A stretch of 64,000 bases of DNA, from NCBI GenBank assembly GCA_963765815.1, contig CAVXXT010000007.1, forward strand, positions 62,001-126,000. Reading direction: 5' to 3'. The notes below the pieces were generated by a model, which was not told the origin of the DNA, ran no database searches, and was given only the letters and a program-made list of their open reading frames with translations. Each line of letters opens with the position of its first letter. The stretch's first letter is position 1. The translations under genes were made by a program, and so were the position numbers. Positions 25,885 through 34,899 of this stretch are shown here, piece by piece. The stretch comes from DATLNF01 sp963765815 (GTDB lineage Bacteria > Actinomycetota > Actinomycetes > BP-191).

Positions 25885-26655
25885 TCAGACTCGACCTTCG
25901 TTTTCCCTGGCCTTGGCGAACTCGACGATGACCTCGACCGCTTCCTCGACGCTGTCGGTGACGCGCAGCAGGTCGAGGTCCTGCGGCGAGATCTTCCCGG
26001 CGGGCAGCATCGTGTCGCGGATCCACGCGACGAGACCACTCCAGTACGCCGACCCGAGCAGCACGACCGGGAACATCGTCACCTTGCGCGTCTGCACCAG
26101 GGTGATGGCCTCGAACAGCTCGTCGAGGGTGCCCATGCCGCCGGGCGTGATGACGAACGCCTGCGCGTACTTCACGAACATCGTCTTGCGGGCGAAGAAG
26201 TAGCGGAACTGGATGCCGACGTCGACCCACTCGTTGAGCCGCTGCTCGAAGGGCAGCTCGATGCCGAGGCCGACAGATACGCCGCCGGCCTCGCACGCGC
26301 CGCGGTTGACCGCCTCCATCATCCCGGGGCCGCCACCGGTGATGACCGCGAAGCCGGCCCGCGCCAGTGCGGCGCCGAGTTCGACGCCCTGGGCGTACTC
26401 GGGGTGGTCGGACGGCGTACGGGCGGAGCCGAAGACCGACACGGCCGGGCCGAGGTCGGCGAGCAGGCCGAAGCCCTCGACGAACTCGCTCTGGATGCGC
26501 AGCACCCGCCACGGGTCGGTGTGCAGCCAGTCGCTGCGGCCGCGGGTGTCCAGCAGCCGCTGATCGGTGGTGCCCGGCTCGACCGCCTGCCGCCGCAGCA
26601 CGACCGGGCCGCGGCGCTTCTCGAGCGGGTGGTCCTCGGGCTTGTCGACGCTCAT
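25885..26655 (-). CDS. LOG-family protein, second of two
   Basis: A 256-residue member of the TIGR00730/LOG family with GGGPGMMEAVNRGA and PGGMGTLDELFEAIT. It has an N-terminal extension of about 70 residues before the Rossmann domain. It corresponds in position to Rv1205 of M. tuberculosis, next to dapE and folP2. Its ATG overlaps the dapE stop by four bases, so the two are co-translated. Having two LOG proteins in tandem is less usual. Confidence 0.88.
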   Translation of the reverse strand: MSVDKPEDHPLEKRRGPVVLRRQAVEPGTTDQRLLDTRGRSDWLHTDPWRVLRIQSEFVEGFGLLADLGPAVSVFGSARTPSDHPEYAQGVELGAALARAGFAVITGGGPGMMEAVNRGACEAGGVSVGLGIELPFEQRLNEWVDVGIQFRYFFARKTMFVKYAQAFVITPGGMGTLDELFEAITLVQTRKVTMFPVVLLGSAYWSGLVAWIRDTMLPAGKISPQDLDLLRVTDSVEEAVEVIVEFAKARENEGRV

Positions 26656-27728
26656 GACAGGAACTTCAGCAGCGCCGCCTCGGCCGTGCCGAGCTGGGCG
26701 AGCTCGACGTACTCGTCCTTGGTGTGCGCGAGGTTGGGATCGCCGGGGCCGAAGTTCAGCGCGGCGATCCCGAGTGCGGCGAAGCGAGACACGTCGGTCC
26801 AGCCGAGCTTCGCCGCGGGCGGGGTGCCCACCGACGCGAGGAACTCCTGGCTGACGTCGCGGTCGAGGCCGGGCAGCGCGCCCGGCGCTGAGTCGGACAC
26901 CTCGACGTCGAATCCGGCCAGCACCTCGCGCACGTGGTCGGCCGCCTGCTCCTCCGAGCGATCCGGCGCGAAGCGGAAGTTGACCTCGACGGTGCACACA
27001 TCCGGTACGACGTTGCCGGCGACCCCGCCCGAGATGCGCACAGCCGAGAGGCCCTCGTGGTACTCGCAGCCGTCGATGACGACCCGGCGGGCGTCGTACG
27101 ACGCGAGCGCCGACAGCACCGGCGCGGCGGCGTGGATCGCGTTGGACCCGAGCCACGAGCGAGCCGAGTGCGCGCGCTTCCCGGACAGCCGCACATCGGC
27201 GCGCATCGTGCCCTGGCAGCCTGCCTCGACCGCGCCGTTGGTCGGCTCCATGAGGATCGCGAGGTCGGCGTCGAGCCAGTCGCGGTGGTTGCGCGAGACG
27301 CGGCCGAGGCCGTTGCGCTCGGCCTCGACCTCCTCGTTGTCGTAGAAGACGTAGGTCAGGTCGTGTCGCGGCTCGATCAGCGACGACGCGAGCCGGAGCA
27401 TGACCGCGATCGCGGCCTTCATGTCGGACGAGCCGCAGCCGTAGAGCCGCCCGTCGACGACGCGCGACGGCAGGTTGTCGGCGACGGGCACCGTGTCGAG
27501 GTGGCCGCCGAGCAGCACGCGGCGCCCGCGGCCGAGCGACGTGCGCGCCACCACTGCGTCCCCGTCGCGGTCGACGGACAGGTGCGGCAGGGTGAAGAGC
27601 GCCTCCTCGACCAGGTCGCACAGCGGCCCCTCACGGCCGCTGACCGACGAGGTGTCGACGATGACCGCGAGCAGCTCATCCGCCGGCATCGTCAGGTCCA
27701 GAGACGACGCCTTGACCGGAGCCGTCAC
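26652..27728 (-). CDS. dapE: Succinyl-diaminopimelate desuccinylase
   Basis: A 358-residue M20-family enzyme that removes succinate from N-succinyl-LL-diaminopimelate in lysine and peptidoglycan precursor synthesis. Metal and catalytic residues are in LGGHLDTVPV, GCGSSDMKA, YDNEEVEAERNGLG, ILMEPTNG and HTKDEYV. The GTG start at 27728 overlaps the dapD stop (GTGA). It is part of the minus-strand dapC-dapD-dapE-LOG-LOG operon. Confidence 0.93.
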   Translation of the reverse strand: MTAPVKASSLDLTMPADELLAVIVDTSSVSGREGPLCDLVEEALFTLPHLSVDRDGDAVVARTSLGRGRRVLLGGHLDTVPVADNLPSRVVDGRLYGCGSSDMKAAIAVMLRLASSLIEPRHDLTYVFYDNEEVEAERNGLGRVSRNHRDWLDADLAILMEPTNGAVEAGCQGTMRADVRLSGKRAHSARSWLGSNAIHAAAPVLSALASYDARRVVIDGCEYHEGLSAVRISGGVAGNVVPDVCTVEVNFRFAPDRSEEQAADHVREVLAGFDVEVSDSAPGALPGLDRDVSQEFLASVGTPPAAKLGWTDVSRFAALGIAALNFGPGDPNLAHTKDEYVELAQLGTAEAALLKFLS

Positions 27729-28531
27729 GTCGCGACCCCGTGCTCGCGCAGGATGTCGTTGAGGGCGAGCTTGTCGTGCTCGGTGCCCTCGAGCCGGCGC
27801 AGCACCAGCAGGCACGGCATGCCGAAGTCGCCGCCGGGAAAGCTCTTCACCCGCGACGCGTTGACGCAGACGGCGCGCTCCGGCGCCTCGCCGCGAGCGA
27901 GCTCGTCACCGGTCTCCGCGTCGAAGACGCGGGTCGATGCGGTGAGGATGCACCCGGCGCCGAGCTTGGCGCCCCGGCGTACCCGGGCGCCGTCGACCAC
28001 CATCGAGCGAGACCCGACGAACGCGTCGTCCTCGATGACGACGGGCACGGCGGTGGGCGGCTCGAGCACGCCGCCGATGCCGACCCCGCCGGAGAGGTGC
28101 ACGCGCTTGCCGATCTGCGCGCACGAGCCGACGGTGGCCCAGGTGTCGACCATCGTGCCCTCGTCGACGTAGCCCCCGATGTTGACGAACGACGGCATCA
28201 GGATGGTGCCGGGTGAGACGTAGCTGCCCCACCGCACGATCGCGCCGGGGACGACGCGCACGCCCTCGAAGCGGGTCTTCAGCGGCATGCGGTCGAGGTA
28301 GACGAACGGCCCGGCCTCGCTCGCGGCCATCTCGAGCACCTTGAACGACAGCAGGATCGCCTGCTTCACCCACTCGTGTACGACGACCTCGCCCGTGCCG
28401 TCGATCTCGGCGACGCGGATCTCGCCGCGGTCGAGTGCCTCGATCGTCTTCGTCACCACCGTGCGCGCATCGCCGTCGGCCGGCGTCAGGTCGGCGCGAC
28501 GCTCCCACAGCTCGTTGATCGCGGCCTTCAC
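27725..28531 (-). CDS. dapD: Tetrahydrodipicolinate N-succinyltransferase, E. coli-type
   Basis: A 268-residue left-handed beta-helix enzyme that transfers succinate from succinyl-CoA to tetrahydrodipicolinate. It starts MKAAINELWERRADLTPA and contains VNIGGYVDEGTMVDTWATVG and LSGGVGIGGVLEPP. These match the E. coli enzyme family closely, whereas mycobacteria and many relatives have a longer, distinct DapD of about 317 residues. The stop overlaps the dapE start, and the ATG overlaps the dapC stop. Confidence 0.93.
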   Translation of the reverse strand: MKAAINELWERRADLTPADGDARTVVTKTIEALDRGEIRVAEIDGTGEVVVHEWVKQAILLSFKVLEMAASEAGPFVYLDRMPLKTRFEGVRVVPGAIVRWGSYVSPGTILMPSFVNIGGYVDEGTMVDTWATVGSCAQIGKRVHLSGGVGIGGVLEPPTAVPVVIEDDAFVGSRSMVVDGARVRRGAKLGAGCILTASTRVFDAETGDELARGEAPERAVCVNASRVKSFPGGDFGMPCLLVLRRLEGTEHDKLALNDILREHGVAT

Positions 28532-29637
28532 AGCTGCTCCTCCTCGAGGCGTCGCGCGGCCGCGGCCACCCGCTCATCCGTAGCGGTCAGCGCGACGCGC
28601 ACATGACGCGCGCCGTCCCGACCGTAGAACTCTCCCGGCGCGACGAGGATCCCACGTCGCGCCATCGCGTCGACGAGCGACCAGCAGTCGTCGTACGACG
28701 GATGGCTCGCCCAGAGGTAGAGCCCGCCCTCGGAGTGGTCGACGACGAGGCCGGCCTTCTCCATGGCGGGGCGCAACGTCGTACGACGAGCGGCGTAGCG
28801 CAGGCGCTGCTGCTCGACGTGGGCGTCGTCGCCGAGGGCGGCGATCATCGCCGCCTGCACGGGAGCCGGGACGAGGAAGCCGGCGTGCCGTCGTACCGCG
28901 AGGAGTCGAGCCACGATGTCGGCGTCACCGGCCACGAAGCCGGCGCGCAGGCCGGCCGCGTTGGAGCGCTTGGACAGCGAGTGCACCGCGAGCACGCCCT
29001 CCGTGCCGTGGCTCAACATGGACGTGAAAGGCGCGTCCCAGGCCAGCTCGGCGTAGCACTCGTCGCTGACCAGCAGCACGCCACGAGCGCGCGCCCACGC
29101 GACGAGCTCGGCGACGTGCGACGCGGGCGCGACCCGGCCGTGCGGGTTGGCGGGGTAGTTGGCCCAGAGCAGCGAGGCGCCGCCGGACAACGCGTCGAGC
29201 GAGGCGATGTCGAGCAGCCCGTCGCGCAGCGGCACGGGCACCGGCTCACAGCCGGCCAGCCGCGCACCCACGTCGTACGTCGGATAGGCCAGCGCCGGGA
29301 AGAGCACGGCGCCGCGACAGGCGAGCAGGAAGGGCAGCAGCGCGACCAGCTCCTTGGAGCCGATCGTCGGCATGACCTGATCCGGCGGGCAGTCGACGCC
29401 CAGGCGTCGGGACAGCCAGCCGGACGCGGCGTCGCGCAGTGCCGGCGTACCGGCCGCCATGGGGTAGCCCGGGGCATCGGCCGCAGCGGTCAGTGCGGCG
29501 GTCACGACCGGCGGCGTCGAGTCGACCGGCGTGCCGATGGACAGGTCGACGATGCCGTCGGCATGGGCCCGGGCGACCTCGGCGTACGGCACGAGGCGGT
29601 CCCAGGGGAAGTCGGGCAGCAGGTGGCCGACGCTCAG
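28528..29637 (-). CDS. dapC: Succinyldiaminopimelate aminotransferase, probable CTG start
   Basis: A class I/II PLP aminotransferase of about 369 residues: VDLSIGTPVD, WANYPANPHGRV, SDECYAELAWD and the PLP lysine in HSLSKRSNAAGL. The family start is typically LPDFPWDRL. That sequence is in frame here, but the only in-frame start codon upstream of it before the TAG of the ferredoxin gene is CTG at 29637, preceded by GAGGGG five bases away. The first ATG/GTG/TTG is the GTG at 29592, which would remove LLPDFPWDRL. I prefer the CTG start. Confidence 0.85.
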   Translation of the reverse strand: MSVGHLLPDFPWDRLVPYAEVARAHADGIVDLSIGTPVDSTPPVVTAALTAAADAPGYPMAAGTPALRDAASGWLSRRLGVDCPPDQVMPTIGSKELVALLPFLLACRGAVLFPALAYPTYDVGARLAGCEPVPVPLRDGLLDIASLDALSGGASLLWANYPANPHGRVAPASHVAELVAWARARGVLLVSDECYAELAWDAPFTSMLSHGTEGVLAVHSLSKRSNAAGLRAGFVAGDADIVARLLAVRRHAGFLVPAPVQAAMIAALGDDAHVEQQRLRYAARRTTLRPAMEKAGLVVDHSEGGLYLWASHPSYDDCWSLVDAMARRGILVAPGEFYGRDGARHVRVALTATDERVAAAARRLEEEQL

Positions 29638-29673
29638 GTGGACCCCTCGTGGTGGCCGAAGGAGTGGGGCGGT

Positions 29674-29985
29674 CTACTCGGGCAGCGCCTTGACGTAGGG
29701 GCCGTCGAACGCCTGCGGGCCGATCTTCGACGCGCCGCCCGGCGAGCCGAGGTCGACGAAGAAGTCCTTGTTGTCCTTGGTGAACGGCTTCCACGTCGCC
29801 GGGACGTCGTCCTCGTAGAAGATCGCCTCGACCGGGCAGACCGGCTCACACGCGCCGCAGTCCACGCACTCGTCGGGGTGGATGTAGAGCGAGCGCACGC
29901 CCTCGTAGATGCAGTCGACGGGGCACTCCTCGATGCAGGCCTTGTCCTTCACGTCGACGCACGGCTCGGCGATGGTGTAGGTCAC
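29674..29985 (-). CDS. fdxA: 7Fe ferredoxin (3Fe-4S/4Fe-4S)
   Basis: A 103-residue FdxA-type ferredoxin. The cluster ligands are visible as Cys9, Cys17, Cys21, Cys25 (CIEECPVDCIYEG) and CVDCGACEPVCPVEAI, the mixed [3Fe-4S][4Fe-4S] pattern. The GTG at 29985 follows GAGGAGGAG. It carries electrons in the cytoplasm. It is upstream of dapC with a 36-base gap and probably in the same transcription unit, as in mycobacteria. Confidence 0.93.
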   Translation of the reverse strand: MTYTIAEPCVDVKDKACIEECPVDCIYEGVRSLYIHPDECVDCGACEPVCPVEAIFYEDDVPATWKPFTKDNKDFFVDLGSPGGASKIGPQAFDGPYVKALPE

Positions 29986-30139
29986 GTGGAGCTCCTCCTC
30001 GAGGGGTACGCCGTCAGGTTCAAGGCTGCGCTGCGCAACTAGTATCACAGCCGACGCGGGGAGCGTCACATCCACACCGATCATCCCCCGAGACGAGGCG
30101 ACGATCACCGACCACGGCCCGAGGCGCAAGCTGTACACG

Positions 30140-30361
30140 GTGCGCATCACGCCCGCCGACGTCGGGGCGCGAGTCGCCGTGCGGCGAGTGCTCGACGACG
30201 GCCGCGAGGGTCTCGGCGACGTCCTCGGCGACCTCGTCTCGTGGGCCGACGGGCGGCTCGAGATCCGGACGAAGGACGACCGGGTCGTCGGGGTCGAGGA
30301 GTCGGCGATGGTGTCCGGACGGCGCATCCCGCCGCCCCCGGTGCGCAGGTCGGCCCGTTGA
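30140..30361 (+). CDS. Small SH3-like-domain protein
   Basis: A 73-residue protein starting with GTG: ITPADVGARVAVRRVLDDGR, DVLGDLVSWADGRLEIR and VGVEESAMVSGRRIPP. This looks like the SH3-like domain found at the N-terminus of some actinobacterial GNAT acetyltransferases (Rv0428c-like), here as a stand-alone protein. Function unknown. Its TGA overlaps the TTG start of the next gene. Confidence 0.65.
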   Translation: MRITPADVGARVAVRRVLDDGREGLGDVLGDLVSWADGRLEIRTKDDRVVGVEESAMVSGRRIPPPPVRRSAR

Positions 30362-31182
30362 CCGCGCGGTCGCGCGAGCTGTTCGCGGCGGCGGTGCGCT
30401 CCGACGACGTCGACCTCGGCCTGGCCTGCGCGCTGATCGGCGTCGAGGTGTCGCCCGACCTCGACGTACCGACCACGCTCGCCGTCCTGGACTCGCTGGC
30501 CGACGAGACGGCGACCGCGCTGACGGGCGTGACGACGCCGCAGGAGATCGCGACGGGCTTCGGCGCTGCACTCGGGCGCGGCGCCGGTCTGCACGGCACC
30601 GCGGAGGACTTCGACGACCTCAGGTCCTCACTGCTGCACGAGGTGCTGCTGCGCCGGCGCGGTCTGCCGATCCTGCTCTCGGTCGTGTACGTCGAGGTGG
30701 CCCGTCGCCTCGATCACGCGGTCGGCGGGATCGGGCTGCCCGGTCACTTCGTCGTCGGCGTCTTCGGCGGCGACGAGCCGGTCCTGCTCGACCCCTTCCT
30801 GCACGGCCGGACCACGTCGGCGGCCGAGCTCGCCGTACGCGCGACCGAGCTCACCGGCTCGCCGGTCGAGCTGGCCGGGGACGCGCTGGCGCCCTGGACC
30901 GCGACGGAGATCATCGGTCGGGTGCTCGCCAACATCAGGGCCCACGCCGCGAGGAGAGACGCGCTGCGGACGCAGCTGTGGGCCGTCGACCTCGCGCTGC
31001 TGCTCCCGCACCACAACAGCACGCTCCGTCGGGAGCGCGGCCAGCTGCTCGCGCGCCTCGGCGACTACATCGGGTCGGCGGCGGAGCTGGAGCGGTACGC
31101 CGAGGCCGTGGCCGGCGCGGACCCGGCCGCTGCGGAGAAGTCGCTGCGGGACGCCAAGCTCGTCCGCAGCCGCCTGTCATGA
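30358..31182 (+). CDS. Transglutaminase-like/SirB1-type protein
   Basis: A 274-residue protein from a TTG start that overlaps the preceding stop (TTGA). It has the SirB1-type transglutaminase-like fold: LLHEVLLRRRGLPILLSVVY, GGIGLPGHFVVGV and LLDPFLHGR, followed by a tetratricopeptide-like helical end. A catalytic Cys in the usual place is not obvious, so it may be non-enzymatic. It is in one operon with the neighbours on both sides. Confidence 0.75.
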   Translation: MTARSRELFAAAVRSDDVDLGLACALIGVEVSPDLDVPTTLAVLDSLADETATALTGVTTPQEIATGFGAALGRGAGLHGTAEDFDDLRSSLLHEVLLRRRGLPILLSVVYVEVARRLDHAVGGIGLPGHFVVGVFGGDEPVLLDPFLHGRTTSAAELAVRATELTGSPVELAGDALAPWTATEIIGRVLANIRAHAARRDALRTQLWAVDLALLLPHHNSTLRRERGQLLARLGDYIGSAAELERYAEAVAGADPAAAEKSLRDAKLVRSRLS

Positions 31183-31811
31183 CGCTGCACCTGCGCGCCG
31201 CCGACGGAAGAGTCGTGGAGCTGCAGCTGGCGCCGCGCCACCCGCTGGTCATCGGCGTGGAGCTGACGGGCGACCTCACGACCGACGTACGCCGGGTCGT
31301 CCGCGCCGACGCCATCCGCCGCGCGGCCGATCGGCACCGCGCGGTCGCCCGCGTCGTCGCCGTGTCGTCACCGACCGCCGAGCTGGAGGCCCTCATGGCC
31401 GAGCTCAACTGCCGTCCGCTCGCCGCCGAGTCGACGGCGCCGGACGTCACCGTCCGCGACGTCCGCGACGACGCGACACCGCTGCCCGAGGTGTCCGGAC
31501 TCGAGCTGCGCTACGCCCTTCTCGGGGGCACGACGGTCGGCGCGCAGGTCGCGGACTGGCAGCGGCTGGTCGCCGAGTGGGCGGAGTCGCCGTCGAAGCC
31601 GATGTGCGCGGAGTACGTCGAGCGCGCCGACGCAGCGGTCGACGACGACGTCGACGCCGCCACCGTGCTCGCGGTCATGCGCGAGATCGAGCTCGATCCC
31701 GACCTGCCGCCCGGCTGTCGGTTCGAGATGTTCGCCCACCTCGACGCGATCGTCGGCCTCGACCTCACCTCGCGGGTCGGCCAGCCCCCGCCACTCCCTC
31801 CTAACCGATGA
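31179..31811 (+). CDS. Hypothetical protein of unknown function
   Basis: A 210-residue protein starting at ATG 31179, overlapping the stop of the transglutaminase-like gene. The N-terminus (MTLHLRAADGRVVELQLAP) suggests a beta-rich domain; no motif is recognisable. The TGA stop lies inside a palindromic repeat shared with the convergent pyruvate kinase gene. Confidence 0.7.
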   Translation: MTLHLRAADGRVVELQLAPRHPLVIGVELTGDLTTDVRRVVRADAIRRAADRHRAVARVVAVSSPTAELEALMAELNCRPLAAESTAPDVTVRDVRDDATPLPEVSGLELRYALLGGTTVGAQVADWQRLVAEWAESPSKPMCAEYVERADAAVDDDVDAATVLAVMREIELDPDLPPGCRFEMFAHLDAIVGLDLTSRVGQPPPLPPNR

Positions 31812-31892
31812 TCTTGTGGTCAATCCACAGAATCGACCACAAGATCATTTGGCAGGAGGGTGCTCCGGCTGTGGATTAACCACAAGATCATC
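31807..31892. repeat. Palindromic repeat containing both convergent stop codons
   Basis: A 24-base arm beginning GATGATCTTGTGGTC (31807-31830) and its inverse at 31869-31892 differ at one position. A third copy of the core, GACCACAAGATCAT, lies between them at about 31835-31848. The TGA of the plus-strand gene and the TGA of pyk are both within the repeat copies, and the last 16 codons of pyk are encoded between and inside them. The core TGATCTTGTGGTC-N2-TCCACAG recurs in the palindrome at 61124-61190. Confidence 0.8.
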
Positions 31893-33344
31893 CGGTAGTT
31901 GGGGGGCCGCCTGCGGAGGGGTCCAGGGGGGGATGGTGGCGTCGACCTTGTGGACCAGCATGCGGTTGGTGCCGCCGGCCTGACCGGGAGCGCCGGCGAC
32001 CACGATCACCGTGTCGCCATCCTTCGCGATGCCGCTGGACAGGGCCATCTCGTTGGCCTGCGCCATCAGCGCCAGCGAGTCGTCGACGGCCGGCACGACG
32101 ACGCCCCGCACCGCGTGGTGCAGCGCGACCAGCCGCGCGGTCGACGCGTTCGGCGACAGGGCGAGGATCGGCACGCCCGGGCGGAAGGAGGAGACCAGTC
32201 GCGACGACGAGCCGGTCTGCGTGTGCACGACCACCGCGACCGCGCCGAGGTCCTTGACCGCCTGCACGACCGATCGGGCGACAGCGCGGGCGGGCGTGAT
32301 CACCCCATGAGGTGCCGCGCCTCGTGACTCGAGCTCCGGCGCCGACTCGGCGCTCGCGATGATCCGGCACATCCAGCGCACCACTTCGGCCGGGTCGACA
32401 CCCACTGCGGTCTCGGCGGAGAGCATGACCGCGGACGTGCCGTCGAAGACGGCGTTGGCGACGTCCGACGCCTCGGCGCGAGTGGGGCGCACCTCGGTGA
32501 CCATCGACTCGAGCATCTCGGTGGCGGTGATGACCGGGATGGCGTGCGCGTTGGCGGCCGCGATGATCCGCTTCTGCAGGACCGGCACCTGCTCGGGGCC
32601 CATCTCCACGCCGAGGTCACCACGGGCGACCATCACCGCGTCGCTGACCGCGAGGATCTCGTCGAGGTGGTCGATGGCCTCCGGCCGCTCGAGCTTGGCG
32701 ACCACCATCGTCGTGGCACCGAGATTCGTGATCGCGTCTCGGAGCCGGCGTACGTCGTCCGCGGTGCGCACGAAGCTCAGCGCGACGTAGTCGACGCCCG
32801 CCTCGACCATCGCCGAGAGGTCGTCGAGGTCTTTCAGCGTCGGACTCTGCGCCGTCACCGCGGCGCCCGGCAGGTTGACCCCCTTGCGGCTGGTCAGCAC
32901 TCCGCCGTGCACGACGTCGCACTCGACGTCGCGGCCGTCGGCCGAGACGACCGACAGCTCGAGCATCCCGTCGTCGAGCAGCACGCGGTCGCCCGGGCGC
33001 ACGTCGTTCGCGAGGTTGCGGTAGGTCACCGGGATCACACCCGGGTCGGCGGTCTCGGCCCCCGCCCGCAACGTGACCCGCGCACCCTCCGACAGCGTGA
33101 CGCCGCCGTCTGCGAGGTTGCCGACGCGCATCTTCGGACCCTGCAGGTCGGCGAGCACCGCGACCCGCTTGCCGAGCGACGCCGCCACCTGCCGGACCAG
33201 CGCCACCTCCTCGAGGTGGGCGTCCCGCGTGCCGTGCGAGCAGTTGATGCGCACGACGTCGACGCCGGCGAGCAGCATCTCAGCGAGTACCTGGGGCGCA
33301 GCGCTGGCCGGCCCGAGCGTGGCCACGATCTTGGTCCTGGGCAC
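31845..33344 (-). CDS. pyk: Pyruvate kinase
   Basis: A 499-residue glycolytic enzyme that makes pyruvate and ATP from phosphoenolpyruvate and ADP. Motifs: TKIVATLGPAS, VRINCSHG, VARGDLGVEMG and VITATEMLESM, then the C-terminal regulatory domain (VVVHTQTGSSSRLVS). It is slightly longer than typical because the C-terminal tail (DDLVVNPQPEHPPAK) is encoded by the intergenic palindrome. It is downstream of the flavin reductase with a seven-base gap. Confidence 0.95.
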   Translation of the reverse strand: MPRTKIVATLGPASAAPQVLAEMLLAGVDVVRINCSHGTRDAHLEEVALVRQVAASLGKRVAVLADLQGPKMRVGNLADGGVTLSEGARVTLRAGAETADPGVIPVTYRNLANDVRPGDRVLLDDGMLELSVVSADGRDVECDVVHGGVLTSRKGVNLPGAAVTAQSPTLKDLDDLSAMVEAGVDYVALSFVRTADDVRRLRDAITNLGATTMVVAKLERPEAIDHLDEILAVSDAVMVARGDLGVEMGPEQVPVLQKRIIAAANAHAIPVITATEMLESMVTEVRPTRAEASDVANAVFDGTSAVMLSAETAVGVDPAEVVRWMCRIIASAESAPELESRGAAPHGVITPARAVARSVVQAVKDLGAVAVVVHTQTGSSSRLVSSFRPGVPILALSPNASTARLVALHHAVRGVVVPAVDDSLALMAQANEMALSSGIAKDGDTVIVVAGAPGQAGGTNRMLVHKVDATIPPWTPPQAAPQLPDDLVVNPQPEHPPAK

Positions 33345-33351
33345 GACGCGC

Positions 33352-33891
33352 TCAGCTCTCGAGGGAGAGCCGGTGGTAGCCGCCGCCGTAGAACACGAGG
33401 GGCTCGGCGTCCGGCCGCGGCAGGTCCATCGCGACGACCTGGCCGACGACCAGCGTGTGGTCGCCGGCCTCGTGCACCGCGCCGGTGCGGCACTCGAGCG
33501 TCGCGAGCGCGCCGTCGAGCAGGACCGCGCCGGTCCGCTCCCCGCGACGGTGCGGGTGGTCGGCGTACTGCGTGATGTCGTGCGGCCGGCCGCGGGTCGC
33601 GAACCACCGCGCCGCGTCCTCCTGGTCGTGCGCGAGGACAGTGACCCCGAAGCTCCCCGCCCGCAGCACGACGTCGTGGAACCGCGCGTTCTTCGCGACG
33701 CTGACCAGGACGAGCACGGGGTCCAGCGACACCGAGGTGAAGGAGTTGGCGGTCATCGCGTGGTGGTGGTCGTCGATGGCCGTCGTCAGGACGGTGACGC
33801 CGGTGGCGAACCGGCCGGCGACGCCGCGGAACGCGACCGGGTCGATCGACGTGGCTGCGGGATCGTCGAGCGGGCCGGGGCCGGTGGGCAC
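33352..33891 (-). CDS. Flavin reductase family protein
   Basis: A 179-residue FMN-binding split-barrel protein of the flavin reductase family: FATGVTVLTT, MTANSFTSVSLDPVLVLVSV and LECRTGAVHEAGDHTLVVGQV are typical. Such enzymes supply reduced flavin to a partner monooxygenase, or reduce flavin alone. The GTG start at 33891 lies three bases after the stop of the REC-GAF gene, so it is in the same operon. The partner is not evident. Confidence 0.85.
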   Translation of the reverse strand: MPTGPGPLDDPAATSIDPVAFRGVAGRFATGVTVLTTAIDDHHHAMTANSFTSVSLDPVLVLVSVAKNARFHDVVLRAGSFGVTVLAHDQEDAARWFATRGRPHDITQYADHPHRRGERTGAVLLDGALATLECRTGAVHEAGDHTLVVGQVVAMDLPRPDAEPLVFYGGGYHRLSLES

Positions 33892-33893
33892 GA

Positions 33894-34858
33894 TCAGCCC
33901 GCGCGCGCGACCGACAGCCGGGCGTTGTCCACGACGATCGCCGCGGGACCCTCGATCAGCTTCAGCGTCGACAGCGATGTCTCGCTGAACGCGTTCTTCT
34001 GCGACGAGCTCAACGCGAGCACGCCGACGACGTGCCCGCCCTTCCCGCGCAGCGGCATGGACAAGAAGGTCGCCAGCGGCCCCTCGTCGTCGCTGCCGAG
34101 CAGCCCTTCGGGGTCGACGACGCGCGCGTCGAGCGCCGCGGCGTCGAACGTCTGGCCGGAGGACTCCCCCATGGTCTTGGCGGCCGCGGCGACGAACTCG
34201 TCGAAGTGGCCCCGCGTCGCCTCGTGCTTCACCGCGACGTAGGCGACCCGCTCCTCCAGGAGCAGCACTGCCGCGAGGTGGTAGTCGACGAACCGGCGTA
34301 CGACGTCGAGCAACCCCGCCACCGTGGCCTCGAACCCGTGGCGTCGTGGCGAGCTCGGTGACGGACGCGGCGACCGAGGTCTCGAACAGCTTGCGGTCGA
34401 GGAGGTCGCAGACCTTCGAGAGCACGTCGTCGTCGGTGAGGTCGACCGGGTCGGCCTTCAGCGCCGGACGCCCGCCACGCGCGTCGGCCGCGCGGTCGAT
34501 CACGCCGGTGACGGCGTCGACCAGCTCGTAGGCCTCGAAGTCCTTGGTCAGGTAGTCGCTCGGCGCCGGCGCTGCGGCCCCAGTAGCGGTCGCTGGCCGC
34601 GTCGAGCGACGTCAGCAGGATCACCGGGATCTCCGCGGTCTGCCAGTCGTCCTTGAGCAGCCGGGTGGCGACGTAGCCGGAGACCCGAGGCATCTGCACG
34701 TCGATGACGACCGCGTCGGGCTGGCTGCGGAAGACCGCCTGGACCGCTTCGACGCCGTCCTCGGCCTCGACGACCTCGAAGCCCTCCTTGGTCAGCACGG
34801 AGCCGACGATGCGACGCAGGGTGGGACTGTCGTCCGCGACCACGATGCGACCTGGCAT
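33894..34858 (-). pseudogene. Response regulator with GAF domain (REC-GAF), two frameshifts
   Basis: The N-terminal receiver domain begins MPGRIVVADDSPTLRRIVGS and has the phospho-acceptor region VIDVQMPRVSGY and a LLTSLD end. It continues in other frames as DYLTKDFEAYELVDAVTG, then a GAF domain starting near EATVAGLLDVVRRFVDYH and ending SVARAG. Single-base insertions near 34562 and 34344 each restore one continuous protein. The receiver Asp (MPR context) is kept. No DNA-binding or enzymatic output domain is seen. It is the likely phospho-output of the adjoining CheA-REC kinase. The frameshifts may be sequence errors. Confidence 0.8.
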
Positions 34859-34899
34859 GCCCCCACCCTACCGATCGATGTCGCCGACTCGCGCCCGGC

